Below are positions 25,426 through 33,421 of a DNA stretch of 64,000 nt, one piece after another (positions within the stretch are counted from its first letter, which is position 1; each line of letters starts with the position of its first letter). The stretch lies in assembly GCF_000146325.1 (NCBI RefSeq), contig NZ_GL397067.1, positions 251,747 to 315,746 on the forward strand. Reading direction: 5' to 3'. Below the pieces are notes generated by a model. The model was not told the origin of the DNA and searched no databases. It worked only from the letters and a program-made list of their open reading frames with translations. The DNA is from Pediococcus acidilactici DSM 20284. GTDB taxonomy: Bacteria > Bacillota > Bacilli > Lactobacillales > Lactobacillaceae. The position numbers and the translations under genes were made by a program.

Positions 25426-25843
25426 TCGAGCAGTACTAGTCGGGCGATTAACGAGAGACCCCGAACTAAAGTACACAACCAATGGCGCAGCGGTCGCTAG
25501 CTTTAACCTAGCAGTCAATCGCCAGTTTACTAACTCACAGGGTGAACGCGAAGCGGATTTCATCAACTGCGTAATGTGGCGAAAGGCGGCAGAAATTTTC
25601 TGCAACTATACTCACAAAGGTTCGTTGGTTGGCATTGATGGCCGGATTCAAACCCGTTCATACGAAAACCAACAAGGACAACGAGTGTATGTTACCGAAG
25701 TTGTTACAGAAAACTTCTCGTTGCTGGATTCAAAGCCGAAAGAACATCAGCAAAATAACGCAGGGCAAGTATCAACGCCAGGAGATCCGTTCGCTAATGG
25801 CGGACAGTCAATTGATATCACCGATGAAGATTTACCGTTCTAG
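25418..25843 (+). CDS. ssb: single-stranded DNA-binding protein
   Basis: A 141-residue OB-fold [35 protein letters not shown] and the acidic tip DEDLPF that recruits partner proteins. The start is GTG at 25418, inside the end of the previous gene, with AGGAGGAGACAGAAG upstream. Phage-encoded paralogue of the host SSB, expressed with the recombination genes. Confidence 0.93.
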   Translation: MINRAVLVGRLTRDPELKYTTNGAAVASFNLAVNRQFTNSQGEREADFINCVMWRKAAEIFCNYTHKGSLVGIDGRIQTRSYENQQGQRVYVTEVVTENFSLLDSKPKEHQQNNAGQVSTPGDPFANGGQSIDITDEDLPF

Positions 25844-25854
25844 GAGGTTGAAAA

Positions 25855-26160
25855 ATGACTACATTTCAAGAGAGACAACGCTTGCGGGAACAGGCAGCCT
25901 ATTATCTAAATATGGGGGATGTTGATACATATACTCAATTAATGCACGAGGCACAAATGGGCATTCCAAACAGCAATAACGACCTGAAAAATTGGGGATC
26001 TAATAACAAACGAACTGTTAATCGGCGGAAGGCAGTCAAACAGTTGATGGACGATTATACCAGAAAAGAAATTGCTGAAGAACTAAACTGTGATATTTCG
26101 ACCGTCAGAAAGGACATTATATTTCTACGGGAAAAGGAGCAAGAGGAAGAACATGGATAA
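25855..26160 (+). CDS. HTH-domain phage protein
   Basis: A 101-residue protein with a C-terminal sigma-r4-like HTH (YTRKEIAEELNCDISTVRKDIIFL) after a helical N-terminal half. GGAGG before ATG. Probably a regulator of the replication or late module; not assignable further. Confidence 0.65.
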   Translation: MTTFQERQRLREQAAYYLNMGDVDTYTQLMHEAQMGIPNSNNDLKNWGSNNKRTVNRRKAVKQLMDDYTRKEIAEELNCDISTVRKDIIFLREKEQEEEHG

Positions 26161-26263
26161 GTTGATAATCGGACTGGCAATGGTAGGAGTGCTGTTACTA
26201 TTAATATCACATCCAGCAGGTGCGATGATTACGATCGCCTTGGCACTATTTTTACTTAGTTAG
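26153..26263 (+). CDS. 36-residue membrane peptide
   Basis: Mostly hydrophobic (MDKLIIGLAMVGVLLLLISH...), one membrane span. AAGAGGAAGAAC precedes ATG, and it overlaps the previous stop. Function unknown. Confidence 0.5.
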   Translation: MDKLIIGLAMVGVLLLLISHPAGAMITIALALFLLS

Positions 26264-26273
26264 GATGAGAACG

Positions 26274-26507
26274 ATGGAGATTTTTAAAAGGTTTTATAAA
26301 CGACTGCAGACAGTTGCATGGAATGGCGGTTTAGAAAGTTTGATGGCTGATTTGTTCGCCATCCTCGCGACAATAGACATCTTTATGAAGGATGTTTCAA
26401 TGACAGAAAAAGGACTAATGATATGCCTGATGTTGTTATTTGACATTTTGTCGATTGTTAAACGATGGGATTACCGGAAATCGAAAGAATGGGAGAGAAA
26501 TCAATGA
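26274..26507 (+). CDS. two-TM prophage protein
   Basis: Seventy-seven residues with two hydrophobic segments (ADLFAILATIDIFM and KGLMICLMLLFDIL). ATG 26274 is eight bases after AGGATGAG; an earlier ATG at 26265 lacks a site. The stop overlaps the next ATG (ATGA). No domain. Confidence 0.5.
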   Translation: MEIFKRFYKRLQTVAWNGGLESLMADLFAILATIDIFMKDVSMTEKGLMICLMLLFDILSIVKRWDYRKSKEWERNQ

Positions 26508-26914
26508 AAGATAGAGCGATTAATGCATTAATTAACACACTAAATAACGGATTGCAGTCCGCCCCACAAATAACTAAACAAATAATACGTCAGTATCAAC
26601 AAAGCCAGCTATTTTATGTGTTTATATGCGGGACACTAGCAATTATTTTTGTTATTATTCCACTCATTTTCTGGATAAAGTGGTTTAAAAACTACAAAAA
26701 ATGGCGAAATGACGGAGGACCAGAATCTTCTTTTCTTGATACTGATATAGACGGATATGTCGATGACGTTGGTTTAGAAATAGTGACATGGATCGGTGCA
26801 ATTATGACTTTCCTACTATGGTTTGTCGCAATCATAATGACCATATCTGCATGTGATAGTTTAGGCAATTATATGTCTCCTATTACATCAATAATTGCGG
26901 ATTGGAAAGGATAG
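26504..26914 (+). CDS. prophage membrane protein
   Basis: A 136-residue protein with two clear membrane spans (LFYVFICGTLAIIFVIIPLIFW and IGAIMTFLLWFVAIIMTIS) and a short acidic loop between them. Coupled by ATGA to the previous gene. The location before the late regulator is unusual for a holin; function unknown. Confidence 0.55.
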   Translation: MKDRAINALINTLNNGLQSAPQITKQIIRQYQQSQLFYVFICGTLAIIFVIIPLIFWIKWFKNYKKWRNDGGPESSFLDTDIDGYVDDVGLEIVTWIGAIMTFLLWFVAIIMTISACDSLGNYMSPITSIIADWKG

Positions 26915-26918
26915 CGTT

Positions 26919-27041
26919 ATGAAGGGACTTTTTCAACTAGCAGTAGGATTAACGGAACTTGTAATCGGCATACTACTATGCTGGGCAGCGTTGATTTCAG
27001 TAATAAGAGGGATTGTGTTTTTGTGTCAATTCTTCTTTTAG
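26919..27041 (+). CDS. 40-residue membrane peptide
   Basis: Single membrane span (VIGILLCWAALISVIRGIV) with a weak ribosome binding site (GGAAAGG). The gene ends before a hairpin. Function unknown. Confidence 0.45.
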   Translation: MKGLFQLAVGLTELVIGILLCWAALISVIRGIVFLCQFFF

Positions 27042-27045
27042 CAAC

Positions 27046-27077
27046 AAAAAAAGCCCCACAGCCAATTGCTATGAGGA
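27046..27077 (-). terminator. minus-oriented hairpin with T run
   Basis: Minus strand CCTCATAGC / GCTGTGGGG (with G-U pairs) followed by seven T. No leftward gene ends here, so it may block antisense transcription or act as an mRNA hairpin. Confidence 0.4.
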
Positions 27078-27118
27078 CAACCAATAATCTAATTATAGCA
27101 CACAGGAGACTATGGGGG

Positions 27119-27550
27119 ATGGACGTTTTGGCAATACCTAAGATTAATACTAAAGGGACAATGTGGCGGGTTAAGGACTTTTTCAAAAGAGATTATCCAG
27201 GGATTTGCAGACGTGCCGGCAACAATCCGACCGGCATTCGAGCGGTAATCATTGATGGGATGCCCAAGTCACAAGCAGCAGGTAATAACGCAGAAGAAAA
27301 GATAACCGATTACATCGCACAGCAGGTCGAATATGAAAAAGTGGTTAATGCAATTAGATCGCTAGACATGCGATCACAAGACATCATCACTTATGATGTA
27401 ATCTAAAATCGCACGGTGAGCTGGTGTTCGGGAAGGTTACATATGACGCGATCAAGGTACAACGATTATAAGAGATACGCGCTAAACGCCTTTGCTGACG
27501 CCTACGAGTACCAAACTTTTGGAGAGACAGACCTACATGAATACGAGTGA
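27119..27550 (+). pseudogene. ArpU-like late transcription regulator interrupted by in-frame TAA
   Basis: The reading frame from ATG 27119 runs 95 codons to TAA at 27404-27406, then stays open in the same frame for another 47 codons to TGA 27548-27550. The downstream part (SRYNDYKRYALNAFADAYEY) is the typical C-terminal HTH end of ArpU-type regulators, whose usual length of about 140 residues equals the whole 142-residue span. AGGAG lies ten bases before the ATG. The simplest reading is a nonsense mutation, possibly silencing late genes. Read-through, or reinitiation at ATG 27443 (GGAAGG upstream), are alternatives. A sequencing error must also be considered. Confidence 0.75.
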
Positions 27551-27559
27551 ACGCAAAAA

Positions 27560-27625
27560 ATCGGACTTTTGGTGTACTTTTATCGGATTTTTGTAGGACT
27601 TTTATCGGATTTTTATCGGACTTTT
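27560..27625. repeat. six tandem 11-bp repeats
   Basis: Six contiguous units ending at 27625, consensus ATCGGACTTTT: units 1 and 6 identical, 3 and 5 ATCGGATTTTT, 2 and 4 degenerate at the 5' half (GGTGTACTTTT, GTAGGACTTTT). The period is exactly 11 bp, close to a helical turn, so sites fall on one face of DNA. It directly follows the ArpU frame and precedes the tRNA and late genes. Binding array for ArpU or for terminase are both plausible. Confidence 0.8.
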
Positions 27626-27629
27626 TTGA

Positions 27630-27746
27630 GGAGAAACGGCGGTAAAATGATATTGTCGAAGGATTGAGGGATACCAATTAATAGATTTCCTTATCGCGTT
27701 TCTCCAATTAGATTTGTATATTTTGCCAACTAGTCTCAATCCTTCG
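27630..27746. repeat. two interleaved inverted repeats (A-B-A'-B')
   Basis: GGAGAAACGGCG (27630-27641) pairs, with one bulge, with CGCGTTTCTCC (27695-27705). CGAAGGATTGAG (27657-27668) pairs with CTCAATCCTTCG (27735-27746). The second arm pair starts inside the first, so both cannot form as simple nested stems: in RNA this would be a pseudoknot or two alternative folds. The region lies just upstream of tRNA-Asn. Confidence 0.65.
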
Positions 27747-27753
27747 GCAAATT

Positions 27754-27826
27754 GTAGATGTAGCTCAGTTGGTAGAGCACCTGACTGTTAATCAGGAAGT
27801 CGCAGGTTCGATTCCTGCCACCTACG
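27754..27826 (+). tRNA. tRNA-Asn (GTT anticodon), prophage-encoded
   Basis: A 73-base cloverleaf: acceptor GTAGATG/CACCTAC with one A-C mismatch, D-stem GCTC/GAGC, anticodon stem CCTGA/TCAGG with loop CTGTTAA (anticodon GTT), and T-stem GCAGG/CCTGC with loop TTCGATT. CCA is not encoded. It has its own terminator. Possibly supplements Asn decoding during the late phase. Confidence 0.92.
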
Positions 27827-27840
27827 TTGCGATATTAATT

Positions 27841-27874
27841 GCTAAGACATAGCCAAGTGGTTATGTCTTTTTTG
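27841..27874 (+). terminator. terminator after tRNA-Asn
   Basis: AAGACATA / TATGTCTT hairpin followed by T residues, 16 bases after the tRNA. It insulates the tRNA from the defence genes. Confidence 0.85.
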
Positions 27875-27886
27875 ATGAGGGGGAGG

Positions 27887-28015
27887 ATGGGCAAGATTAT
27901 GGTTAAATGCTTAAAAGTTTTAATATCAATAATTATAGTGATATCGGCCTTATTTTCTAGAAATACCGAAGCCTTGTGTTTTTCAATTTCAGCGTTGTTT
28001 TTTTCATTCCAATAA
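27887..28015 (+). CDS. possible 42-residue hydrophobic peptide
   Basis: The frame MGKIMVKCLKVLISIIIVIS... has a basic start and one hydrophobic segment; GAGGGGGAGG lies immediately before ATG. It precedes the Thoeris promoter. It may be a small membrane protein or only leader sequence. Confidence 0.35.
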   Translation: MGKIMVKCLKVLISIIIVISALFSRNTEALCFSISALFFSFQ

Positions 28016-28024
28016 TGCGATAAT
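27995..28024 (+). promoter_or_regulatory. promoter of the Thoeris gene pair
   Basis: TTGTTT (27995-28000) and GATAAT (28019-28024) are separated by 18 bases, 37 bases before the thsA start. With the terminators before and after, it makes the pair an independent transcription unit. Confidence 0.5.
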
Positions 28025-28060
28025 TACAGTTAATATCTAATTTGTATGAGGTTATTGGTA

Positions 28061-28918
28061 ATGAAGATTGGAATATTTAATGGCGAACTATGGAAAAAAA
28101 TATCAGCCACCGGAGGATGGGTCTTTGGATTTTTAGGAGCTTTAATATCTTTTATAGATATTGAAGAAGCAATCAGAGTGAAAATGTTATGCGCCTTTGT
28201 TGTTCTTATGATTATTTTCTTCTTATTTGAGTTAATTAAAGCTAATATCTTGTGGAAAGCAAGGTTAAATGTTGGAGAATCAGAAATAATAATAAGAGAA
28301 GGAGATATTTTTAGTAACGATATATATGAAAATAAGAAACTAATAAAGGTTTTTGCTTTTAATGAATATTTTGATACAGAAGTTGATGATAATGTAATAT
28401 CACACGGTTCTTTAAATGGACAATTTATAGATAAGCATGTAAATAATGTATTGTCGTTAGATAAAGCTATTGATTCAGATAAAAGATTGTCAACCAGGCA
28501 TAAATTAGGAGAAGATAGTACTAGAGAATCCGGGAAAAAAATAAAGTACGAATTAGGTTCAATCTTTAAATTCTCAGATGATATATTTTTGACTGCGTTA
28601 ACCCATTTTGATAGCAAAAATAGAGCTTACTTATCTATTCAAGATTACATTAAGTTTCTGGTTAATTTTTGGGACGAAATAGATGAGTTATATGCTGGAA
28701 AAACAGTGGTTATTACTCTCTTTGGATCTGGAATAACTAGGTTGGATCATGATAGATATTCTGCAACGGAAATACTTGACACGATCCTCTGGACTTTTAA
28801 ACTACGCAGGATTAAATTTAAGAAGCCAACTAAACTTATGATACTTTTAGATAAGGATACAAATAGGCAAATCAATTATTTTCTTTTAAGGAGTAGATTT
28901 TATGGCTTACAGAAATAA
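28061..28918 (+). CDS. thsA: Thoeris ThsA, two-TM plus macro-domain effector (type II)
   Basis: The 285-residue protein has two membrane helices (about residues 16-33 and 40-60) and a C-terminal ThsA-type macro domain (about 75-285), seen in KVFAFNEYFDTEVDD, SLNGQFID, FLTALTHFD, VVITLFGSGITRLD and MILLDKDTNRQINYF. In type II Thoeris the TIR partner makes a histidine-ADP-ribose signal that the macro domain binds, and the membrane part then kills or disables the infected cell. ATG 28061 has GAGG nine bases upstream; the frame from 28046 adds five residues without a site. Very AT-rich compared with neighbours, indicating acquisition by transfer. Confidence 0.88.
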   Translation: MKIGIFNGELWKKISATGGWVFGFLGALISFIDIEEAIRVKMLCAFVVLMIIFFLFELIKANILWKARLNVGESEIIIREGDIFSNDIYENKKLIKVFAFNEYFDTEVDDNVISHGSLNGQFIDKHVNNVLSLDKAIDSDKRLSTRHKLGEDSTRESGKKIKYELGSIFKFSDDIFLTALTHFDSKNRAYLSIQDYIKFLVNFWDEIDELYAGKTVVITLFGSGITRLDHDRYSATEILDTILWTFKLRRIKFKKPTKLMILLDKDTNRQINYFLLRSRFYGLQK

Positions 28919-29378
28919 AGTATATGTTGCTTTTGATGGCGATAATGACATTAAATATTACTATTTAATGAAAGCGTGGAATAAAAATCCTAATTTTGAC
29001 TTCGAAATTAGTGACGCTCATGATTTGCACAGCTCCAGGGATACAAGTACTGAAGAATCAATTAAGAGAAGTTTAAGACAACGGTTTGCAAACTCTAAAC
29101 TATTTATATTATTAATAGGAGAGCATACTAAGTATTTAACAAAATTTGTGAAATGGGAAATTGAAACAGCGATTAGGTTGGAACTGCCTATAATTGCAGT
29201 TAATTTGAACGGTTCTGAAAAAGAAGATAATTTAGTGCCTTCAAGTTTAAAGGGCGAATTAGCAGTTTTCGTCCCATATAAAGAAAGAGCTATTAAACAC
29301 GCTATGGAAAATTGGCCTACTTTTGATAAGAAATACCGAAAAGCTGGTAAAACTGGAGCATATTACTACGAAAACTAA
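28902..29378 (+). CDS. thsB: Thoeris ThsB, TIR-domain sensor enzyme
   Basis: The 158-residue protein is a complete MTH538-type (ThsB) TIR domain: VYVAFDGDNDIKYYYLMKAW, DAHDLHSSRDTS, LFILLIGEHTK and FVKWEIETAI, with Glu86 at the usual catalytic position and conserved LPIIAVNLNG. It would sense infection and convert NAD to a nucleotide signal for ThsA. It overlaps thsA by 17 bases with AAGGAG upstream, so the two are co-expressed. A downstream terminator closes the unit. Confidence 0.9.
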   Translation: MAYRNKVYVAFDGDNDIKYYYLMKAWNKNPNFDFEISDAHDLHSSRDTSTEESIKRSLRQRFANSKLFILLIGEHTKYLTKFVKWEIETAIRLELPIIAVNLNGSEKEDNLVPSSLKGELAVFVPYKERAIKHAMENWPTFDKKYRKAGKTGAYYYEN

Positions 29379-29410
29379 ATTTATAAACTATAATAAAAGT
29401 TTAATAAATT

Positions 29411-29433
29411 GACAGCTTAGGCTGTCTTTTTTT
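29411..29433 (+). terminator. terminator after thsB
   Basis: GACAGC/GCTGTC stem, four-base loop and a run of T, 32 bases after the thsB stop. Confidence 0.88.
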
Positions 29434-29460
29434 GTACATGAAATTAAGGGAGTGATAGCC

Positions 29461-29646
29461 ATTGTAAAACTAATACATTCAAAGTACGGATATGAAACGC
29501 CGGAATGGACGGCAGCTGATGCTAAATTAGAAAAATGGTTAAAGCAAAAAAAGAAGGACGATCCTAAAATGGACCGTCCTTTTATTATGCCTAAAAAAGA
29601 AAGAGAAACAATTAAGATTGATTGGAACAAAAAAACGAGCACATAG
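29461..29646 (+). CDS. small late-module protein, probable ATT start
   Basis: About 61 residues (VKLIHSKYGYETPEWTAADAKLEKWL...), of a type often found just upstream of terminase genes in lactobacillus phages; no domain assigned. The region has a near-perfect ribosome binding site AAGGGAGTGAT whose spacing points to ATT 29461 as initiator. The only conventional in-frame start, GTG 29452, lies inside that site. ATT starts are rare, so this is uncertain. Confidence 0.5.
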   Translation: MVKLIHSKYGYETPEWTAADAKLEKWLKQKKKDDPKMDRPFIMPKKERETIKIDWNKKTST

Positions 29647-29877
29647 CCTGCCATCCTTGTAAATGTTGGCGTAATGGTGATAATCGACGTTAAAACACTT
29701 AATAAGTTGTCTAACAAAGTTATTTCCATAATACCACCTTCTTTCATAAGAAAAAGGATCAGTATTGCTACGACAAGGAATATGGCATCGCCTATATATG
29801 GCAAGCTATATGTTCGTTCCTTAACTGATTTTACTATCAGTGACTTGTTTAATCAAATGGAGGTGTGGTGATATGTG

Positions 29878-30585
29878 ATGAGAAAGCTAGAACAAGCAGA
29901 AAAAGATTATCTCTCTGGTATGAAGTACAAGGACATTGCTGATAAGTACGATGCTTCGATTAATACCGTTAAATCGTGGAAGAACCGTTATGGTTGGCAA
30001 CGTGGATCCAAAAAGGGTGCATCCCCACCTGAAAAAAGGGTGCACACAAAAGTGAAAAAGGGTGCACACAAAAATGAGGGTGCGGATAACGAGTTAAGTC
30101 CGTCACAGGAATTGTTCTGTCAGTTGGTTGGCGGGCAGAGATTGCCGTTATATCGGGCTTATATGGTGGCCTTTGATATTAAAAGCAAATCGTTGGAGTC
30201 AATCATGTCGTCGGCGTCTAGACTTGGTAAACGTCCTGAAATAAATGCAAGAATTGTTAAGATTCAGCAGGAAGTGGCTGCTAAACATGAATGGTCGTTG
30301 GACAGTGTTGTTGATTCATTAACGTTTGTCCATGACGAAGCCAAGGCAGACATCTTCTTGCAAGGCATTAAAAAGGCTAACTCAGACGCCATGCTGAACT
30401 CACTCGACCGCATTACCAATCTGTTGCATATCAGTGATGAAGGACGCCGTGCTCAAGCTGAGGCAGATGTTGCCAAGATTAAAGCAGACGAGTTGCAAGG
30501 CAAAGGTGAGGATAATCCAATCTTGTTAGCAATGGCTAAACAAGCACAACAATTGGTCAATAAAGAAGAGGAGGATAAAGAATGA
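29878..30585 (+). CDS. terS: terminase small subunit
   Basis: A 235-residue protein with an N-terminal HTH ([29 protein letters not shown], residues 12-40), a basic low-complexity stretch and the terminase_2-like core ([14 protein letters not shown]...[10 protein letters not shown]). It recognises the packaging site and starts headful or cos cleavage with TerL. The DNA encoding residues 45-70 contains four copies of GGGTGC. ATG 29878 is preferred; GTG 29875 is possible. Confidence 0.9.
   Translation: MRKLEQAEKDYLSGMKYKDIADKYDASINTVKSWKNRYGWQRGSKKGASPPEKRVHTKVKKGAHKNEGADNELSPSQELFCQLVGGQRLPLYRAYMVAFDIKSKSLESIMSSASRLGKRPEINARIVKIQQEVAAKHEWSLDSVVDSLTFVHDEAKADIFLQGIKKANSDAMLNSLDRITNLLHISDEGRRAQAEADVAKIKADELQGKGEDNPILLAMAKQAQQLVNKEEEDKE
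30012..30085. repeat. GGGTGC repeats within terS, possible pac site
   Basis: GGGTGC occurs at 30015, 30038, 30060 and 30078; the middle two lie in a longer AAAAAGGGTGCACACAAAA repeat. Packaging initiation sites of pac phages often lie within terS. Repeated codons (KKGA, VHTK) could also explain it. Confidence 0.45.
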
Positions 30586-31880
30586 AGACGTTTATCAAGA
30601 ATATTAATTACTCACCCAAACAAGCTAGTTTTATCTTTTCTCCATTTGACCATCTGTTTGATGTCAATGAGGGTTCAATCCGTGCTGGTAAGACAGCTGC
30701 TGATGATGCGCGTTTAGCGCTTTTTTATTTGGTTTCACCTAACGAAACACATTTGGTGAGTGCTTATAACCAAGAATTAGCTTACAAGCTGTTTATCGAA
30801 GGCGATGGGCTAGGACTTGCTTACATCTTTGATGGCGTCTCACATTTACGACGTGACCGTGGTGGTGACCATTTAGAAATTGATTTGCCTTCCGGGAAGA
30901 AAAAGGTTTACTTCAAGGGTGGTGGAAAGTCGAACAGTGCCAATTCAATTCGAGGGTTGTCGCTTGGTTCGGTTGCTTACTCGGAAATGAATCTCCTAGA
31001 TAAGGAGTTCATTGATGAATCATTTCGACGGACAGCAGCAGCTAAGATTCGCTATCATTTAGCCGACTTAAACCCGCCGGCGCCGCATGACCCAATCATC
31101 GAAACGTTTAAAGAATATGGCGCTCACTGGTTGCATTGGACAATGAGTGATAACCCCGTCATGTCAGAACAACGCTTGAAGGAAATGGAAGAACAACTAA
31201 AACGAAATCCATATCGTTACAAGCGTGACTGGTTAGGGCTCCGAGTAATGCCACAAGGTGTTATCTACTCAATGTTTGATGATAAGGATATGACCGACCA
31301 AGCACTAGTTGGCGAACCAGTGGAGATGTTCTTTGCTGGCGATGCCGGTCAGAACGATGCTACTACGTTGAGTTGCAACATTGTCACTCGCGTGGTTGAC
31401 GGTGATGGCGCGCGTTTTGTTCTTAATCGAGTCGCTAATTACTATCATTCTGGAACCGAGACAGGCGAGACTAAAGCAATGTCGACGTATGCGGAAGAAT
31501 TACGCCAGTTTATTAACTGGTGTCACCAGAAGTACCAATTATATTATTCTGATATCGTAATTGATCCAGCGGCTAAAACATTGCGTGCTGAACTTGAGAA
31601 GCTAGGCATCATGAGTAGTCCCGCCAATAACAACGGTAATGAAAAGGTTGGTTCTGTTCGTGGCATTGAAGTAGGGATTGAACGCCTACAGAACTTAATG
31701 ACCAACCAACAGTTCCGCCTAGTAGAGCCAAACAGTGATTTGTATAGCCATTATCACTTCATTAAGGAGTTAGGGATGTATGTTCGCGATGAAAACACTG
31801 GGAAGCCAGTTGATATGAATAATCATGCAATGGATGAAGCTAGATATGCAGCTAATTACTTTACCAGCCGATATGAATAG
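30582..31880 (+). CDS. terL: terminase large subunit
   Basis: The 432-residue packaging motor-nuclease has an N-terminal ATPase with Walker A GSIRAGKT, the [11 protein letters not shown] Walker B region and the [10 protein letters not shown] segment (about 35-190). The C-terminal nuclease domain has acidic residues in [24 protein letters not shown] and MDEARYA. PBSX-type. It overlaps terS by four bases. Confidence 0.93.
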   Translation: MKTFIKNINYSPKQASFIFSPFDHLFDVNEGSIRAGKTAADDARLALFYLVSPNETHLVSAYNQELAYKLFIEGDGLGLAYIFDGVSHLRRDRGGDHLEIDLPSGKKKVYFKGGGKSNSANSIRGLSLGSVAYSEMNLLDKEFIDESFRRTAAAKIRYHLADLNPPAPHDPIIETFKEYGAHWLHWTMSDNPVMSEQRLKEMEEQLKRNPYRYKRDWLGLRVMPQGVIYSMFDDKDMTDQALVGEPVEMFFAGDAGQNDATTLSCNIVTRVVDGDGARFVLNRVANYYHSGTETGETKAMSTYAEELRQFINWCHQKYQLYYSDIVIDPAAKTLRAELEKLGIMSSPANNNGNEKVGSVRGIEVGIERLQNLMTNQQFRLVEPNSDLYSHYHFIKELGMYVRDENTGKPVDMNNHAMDEARYAANYFTSRYE

Positions 31881-31891
31881 AGGTGGACTGA

Positions 31892-33421
31892 ATGCCAGAA
31901 AACTTAATCTCAAAGACAAAGGCGGTGTTGCAAAGAATGAATGTGTTACCAGTACTAAATGAGGTACAAGACCATAAGAAGGTAATGATTAGTGATCTAG
32001 ACGTGGCACGTATTAAGAAGTATCAACGTTTATACGAAGGCAATCCGGAATGGAAAGTGCGGACGTTCAGAAATATAAATGGACAGACCGCGGTTGTACA
32101 TCGGCAATTACTAAACATGCCGAAGGTTACCGCTAAGAAATTATCCTCATTGGTGTTTAACCAAAAAGCAAAAGTGGATGTATCGTTTGAAGATGTTGAC
32201 CCTTCACAAGATAGTAAAGCCTATGATAATCCAGCCAATGAATACGTCCATAAAGTATTAAAGGACAATCGTTTCAATGAGACATTCCCCCGGTGGTTGG
32301 AATACATGTTTGGGGTAGGTGGTATCGTTATACTTCCGCAGTGGAATGATGGCTTAAAAATTAACTTTGCGACTGCTGACGCATTCTACCCAATCAGCAC
32401 CGATTCTAATGGCGTGAGTGAAGCGGCTATTGTATCAACGTCGACGCAAAATGGTAAATACTACACTTTATTTACGTGGTATGAAAAGAAAACCGGGGAT
32501 GATAATAGTTACATTGTCACCAACCAGCTTTATCAATCTATCAACGCTAATGATGTCGGTTCGCGAGTACCGTTATCAACGGTATATCCTGATTTAGCAA
32601 AGTCATGGGAGTTTACTGGGTACTCTAGAGCGCCATTCATTTATTTACGACCTAATGTTGCTAACAACAAGGATATGACCAGTCCAATCGGCATCCCTCC
32701 ATATGCGAATGCCATTGATACATTACGAACGCTTGATGAAATCTACGATACGTTATTTCAAGAGTTTCGCATGGGTAAACGTCGGATTATTGCACCAACT
32801 TCGATGTTCAAACGTAATACGGACCCCATGACTGGAAAAGTTGATTATGCTGTCGATTTGGATGAGGAAGTTTATAAAGCTTTCAAGTGGGATGCTTCAA
32901 ATGGTGATGCCCCAGCTAAGCCAGAAGATATTACTTTAGGTTTACGGCAAGAAGATATCATATCCGCCCTAAATGGCGTGTTAAGAATCTATGCCTCCCA
33001 GATTGGATTGAGTCCCGGAGCATTTACTATGGATGAGAATGGCGTCCAAACTGCCACTGAAGTTATCAGTCAAAACAGTGAGACGTACCATACTAAAAAT
33101 GACCATGAAACTATGATTGAAGAAGCGTTAATCCAGTTAGTGCATCTAATTTTAGATATCGGTCATGACCATGGCGAATATAGTGGCAGCCTGGATGTTA
33201 ATGTGTCAGTTAACTTTGATGATTCGATTGCTCAAGATCGCAACGAAAATTTGGCATATTACATGCAGGCCTCTGGGAACAAACCATTAATGCCACGGTT
33301 GCAAGCTATTCAACAGGCCTTCAATTTAACTGATGATGAAGCCAAGAGTTATTTGCAACAACTGCAGAGCGAAGAGCCTGGGCAAGGTGACATGACCGAT
33401 ATTGCTGGTGAAGAAGAATGA
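31892..33421 (+). CDS. portal protein (SPP1 Gp6-like)
   Basis: A 509-residue portal with the family core VRTFRNINGQTAVVHRQLLNMPKVTAKKLSSLVF near 55-100 and the LSPGAFTMDENGVQTATEVIS segment near 370-390. It forms the dodecameric gate for DNA entry and joins the capsid to the tail. It overlaps the next gene by four bases. Confidence 0.92.
   Translation: MPENLISKTKAVLQRMNVLPVLNEVQDHKKVMISDLDVARIKKYQRLYEGNPEWKVRTFRNINGQTAVVHRQLLNMPKVTAKKLSSLVFNQKAKVDVSFEDVDPSQDSKAYDNPANEYVHKVLKDNRFNETFPRWLEYMFGVGGIVILPQWNDGLKINFATADAFYPISTDSNGVSEAAIVSTSTQNGKYYTLFTWYEKKTGDDNSYIVTNQLYQSINANDVGSRVPLSTVYPDLAKSWEFTGYSRAPFIYLRPNVANNKDMTSPIGIPPYANAIDTLRTLDEIYDTLFQEFRMGKRRIIAPTSMFKRNTDPMTGKVDYAVDLDEEVYKAFKWDASNGDAPAKPEDITLGLRQEDIISALNGVLRIYASQIGLSPGAFTMDENGVQTATEVISQNSETYHTKNDHETMIEEALIQLVHLILDIGHDHGEYSGSLDVNVSVNFDDSIAQDRNENLAYYMQASGNKPLMPRLQAIQQAFNLTDDEAKSYLQQLQSEEPGQGDMTDIAGEEE

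Noticed and set aside
28030-28617. Long minus-strand ORF opposite thsA
   Set aside because: It is an AT-rich antisense frame without ribosome binding site, and is fully explained by the ThsA coding sequence.
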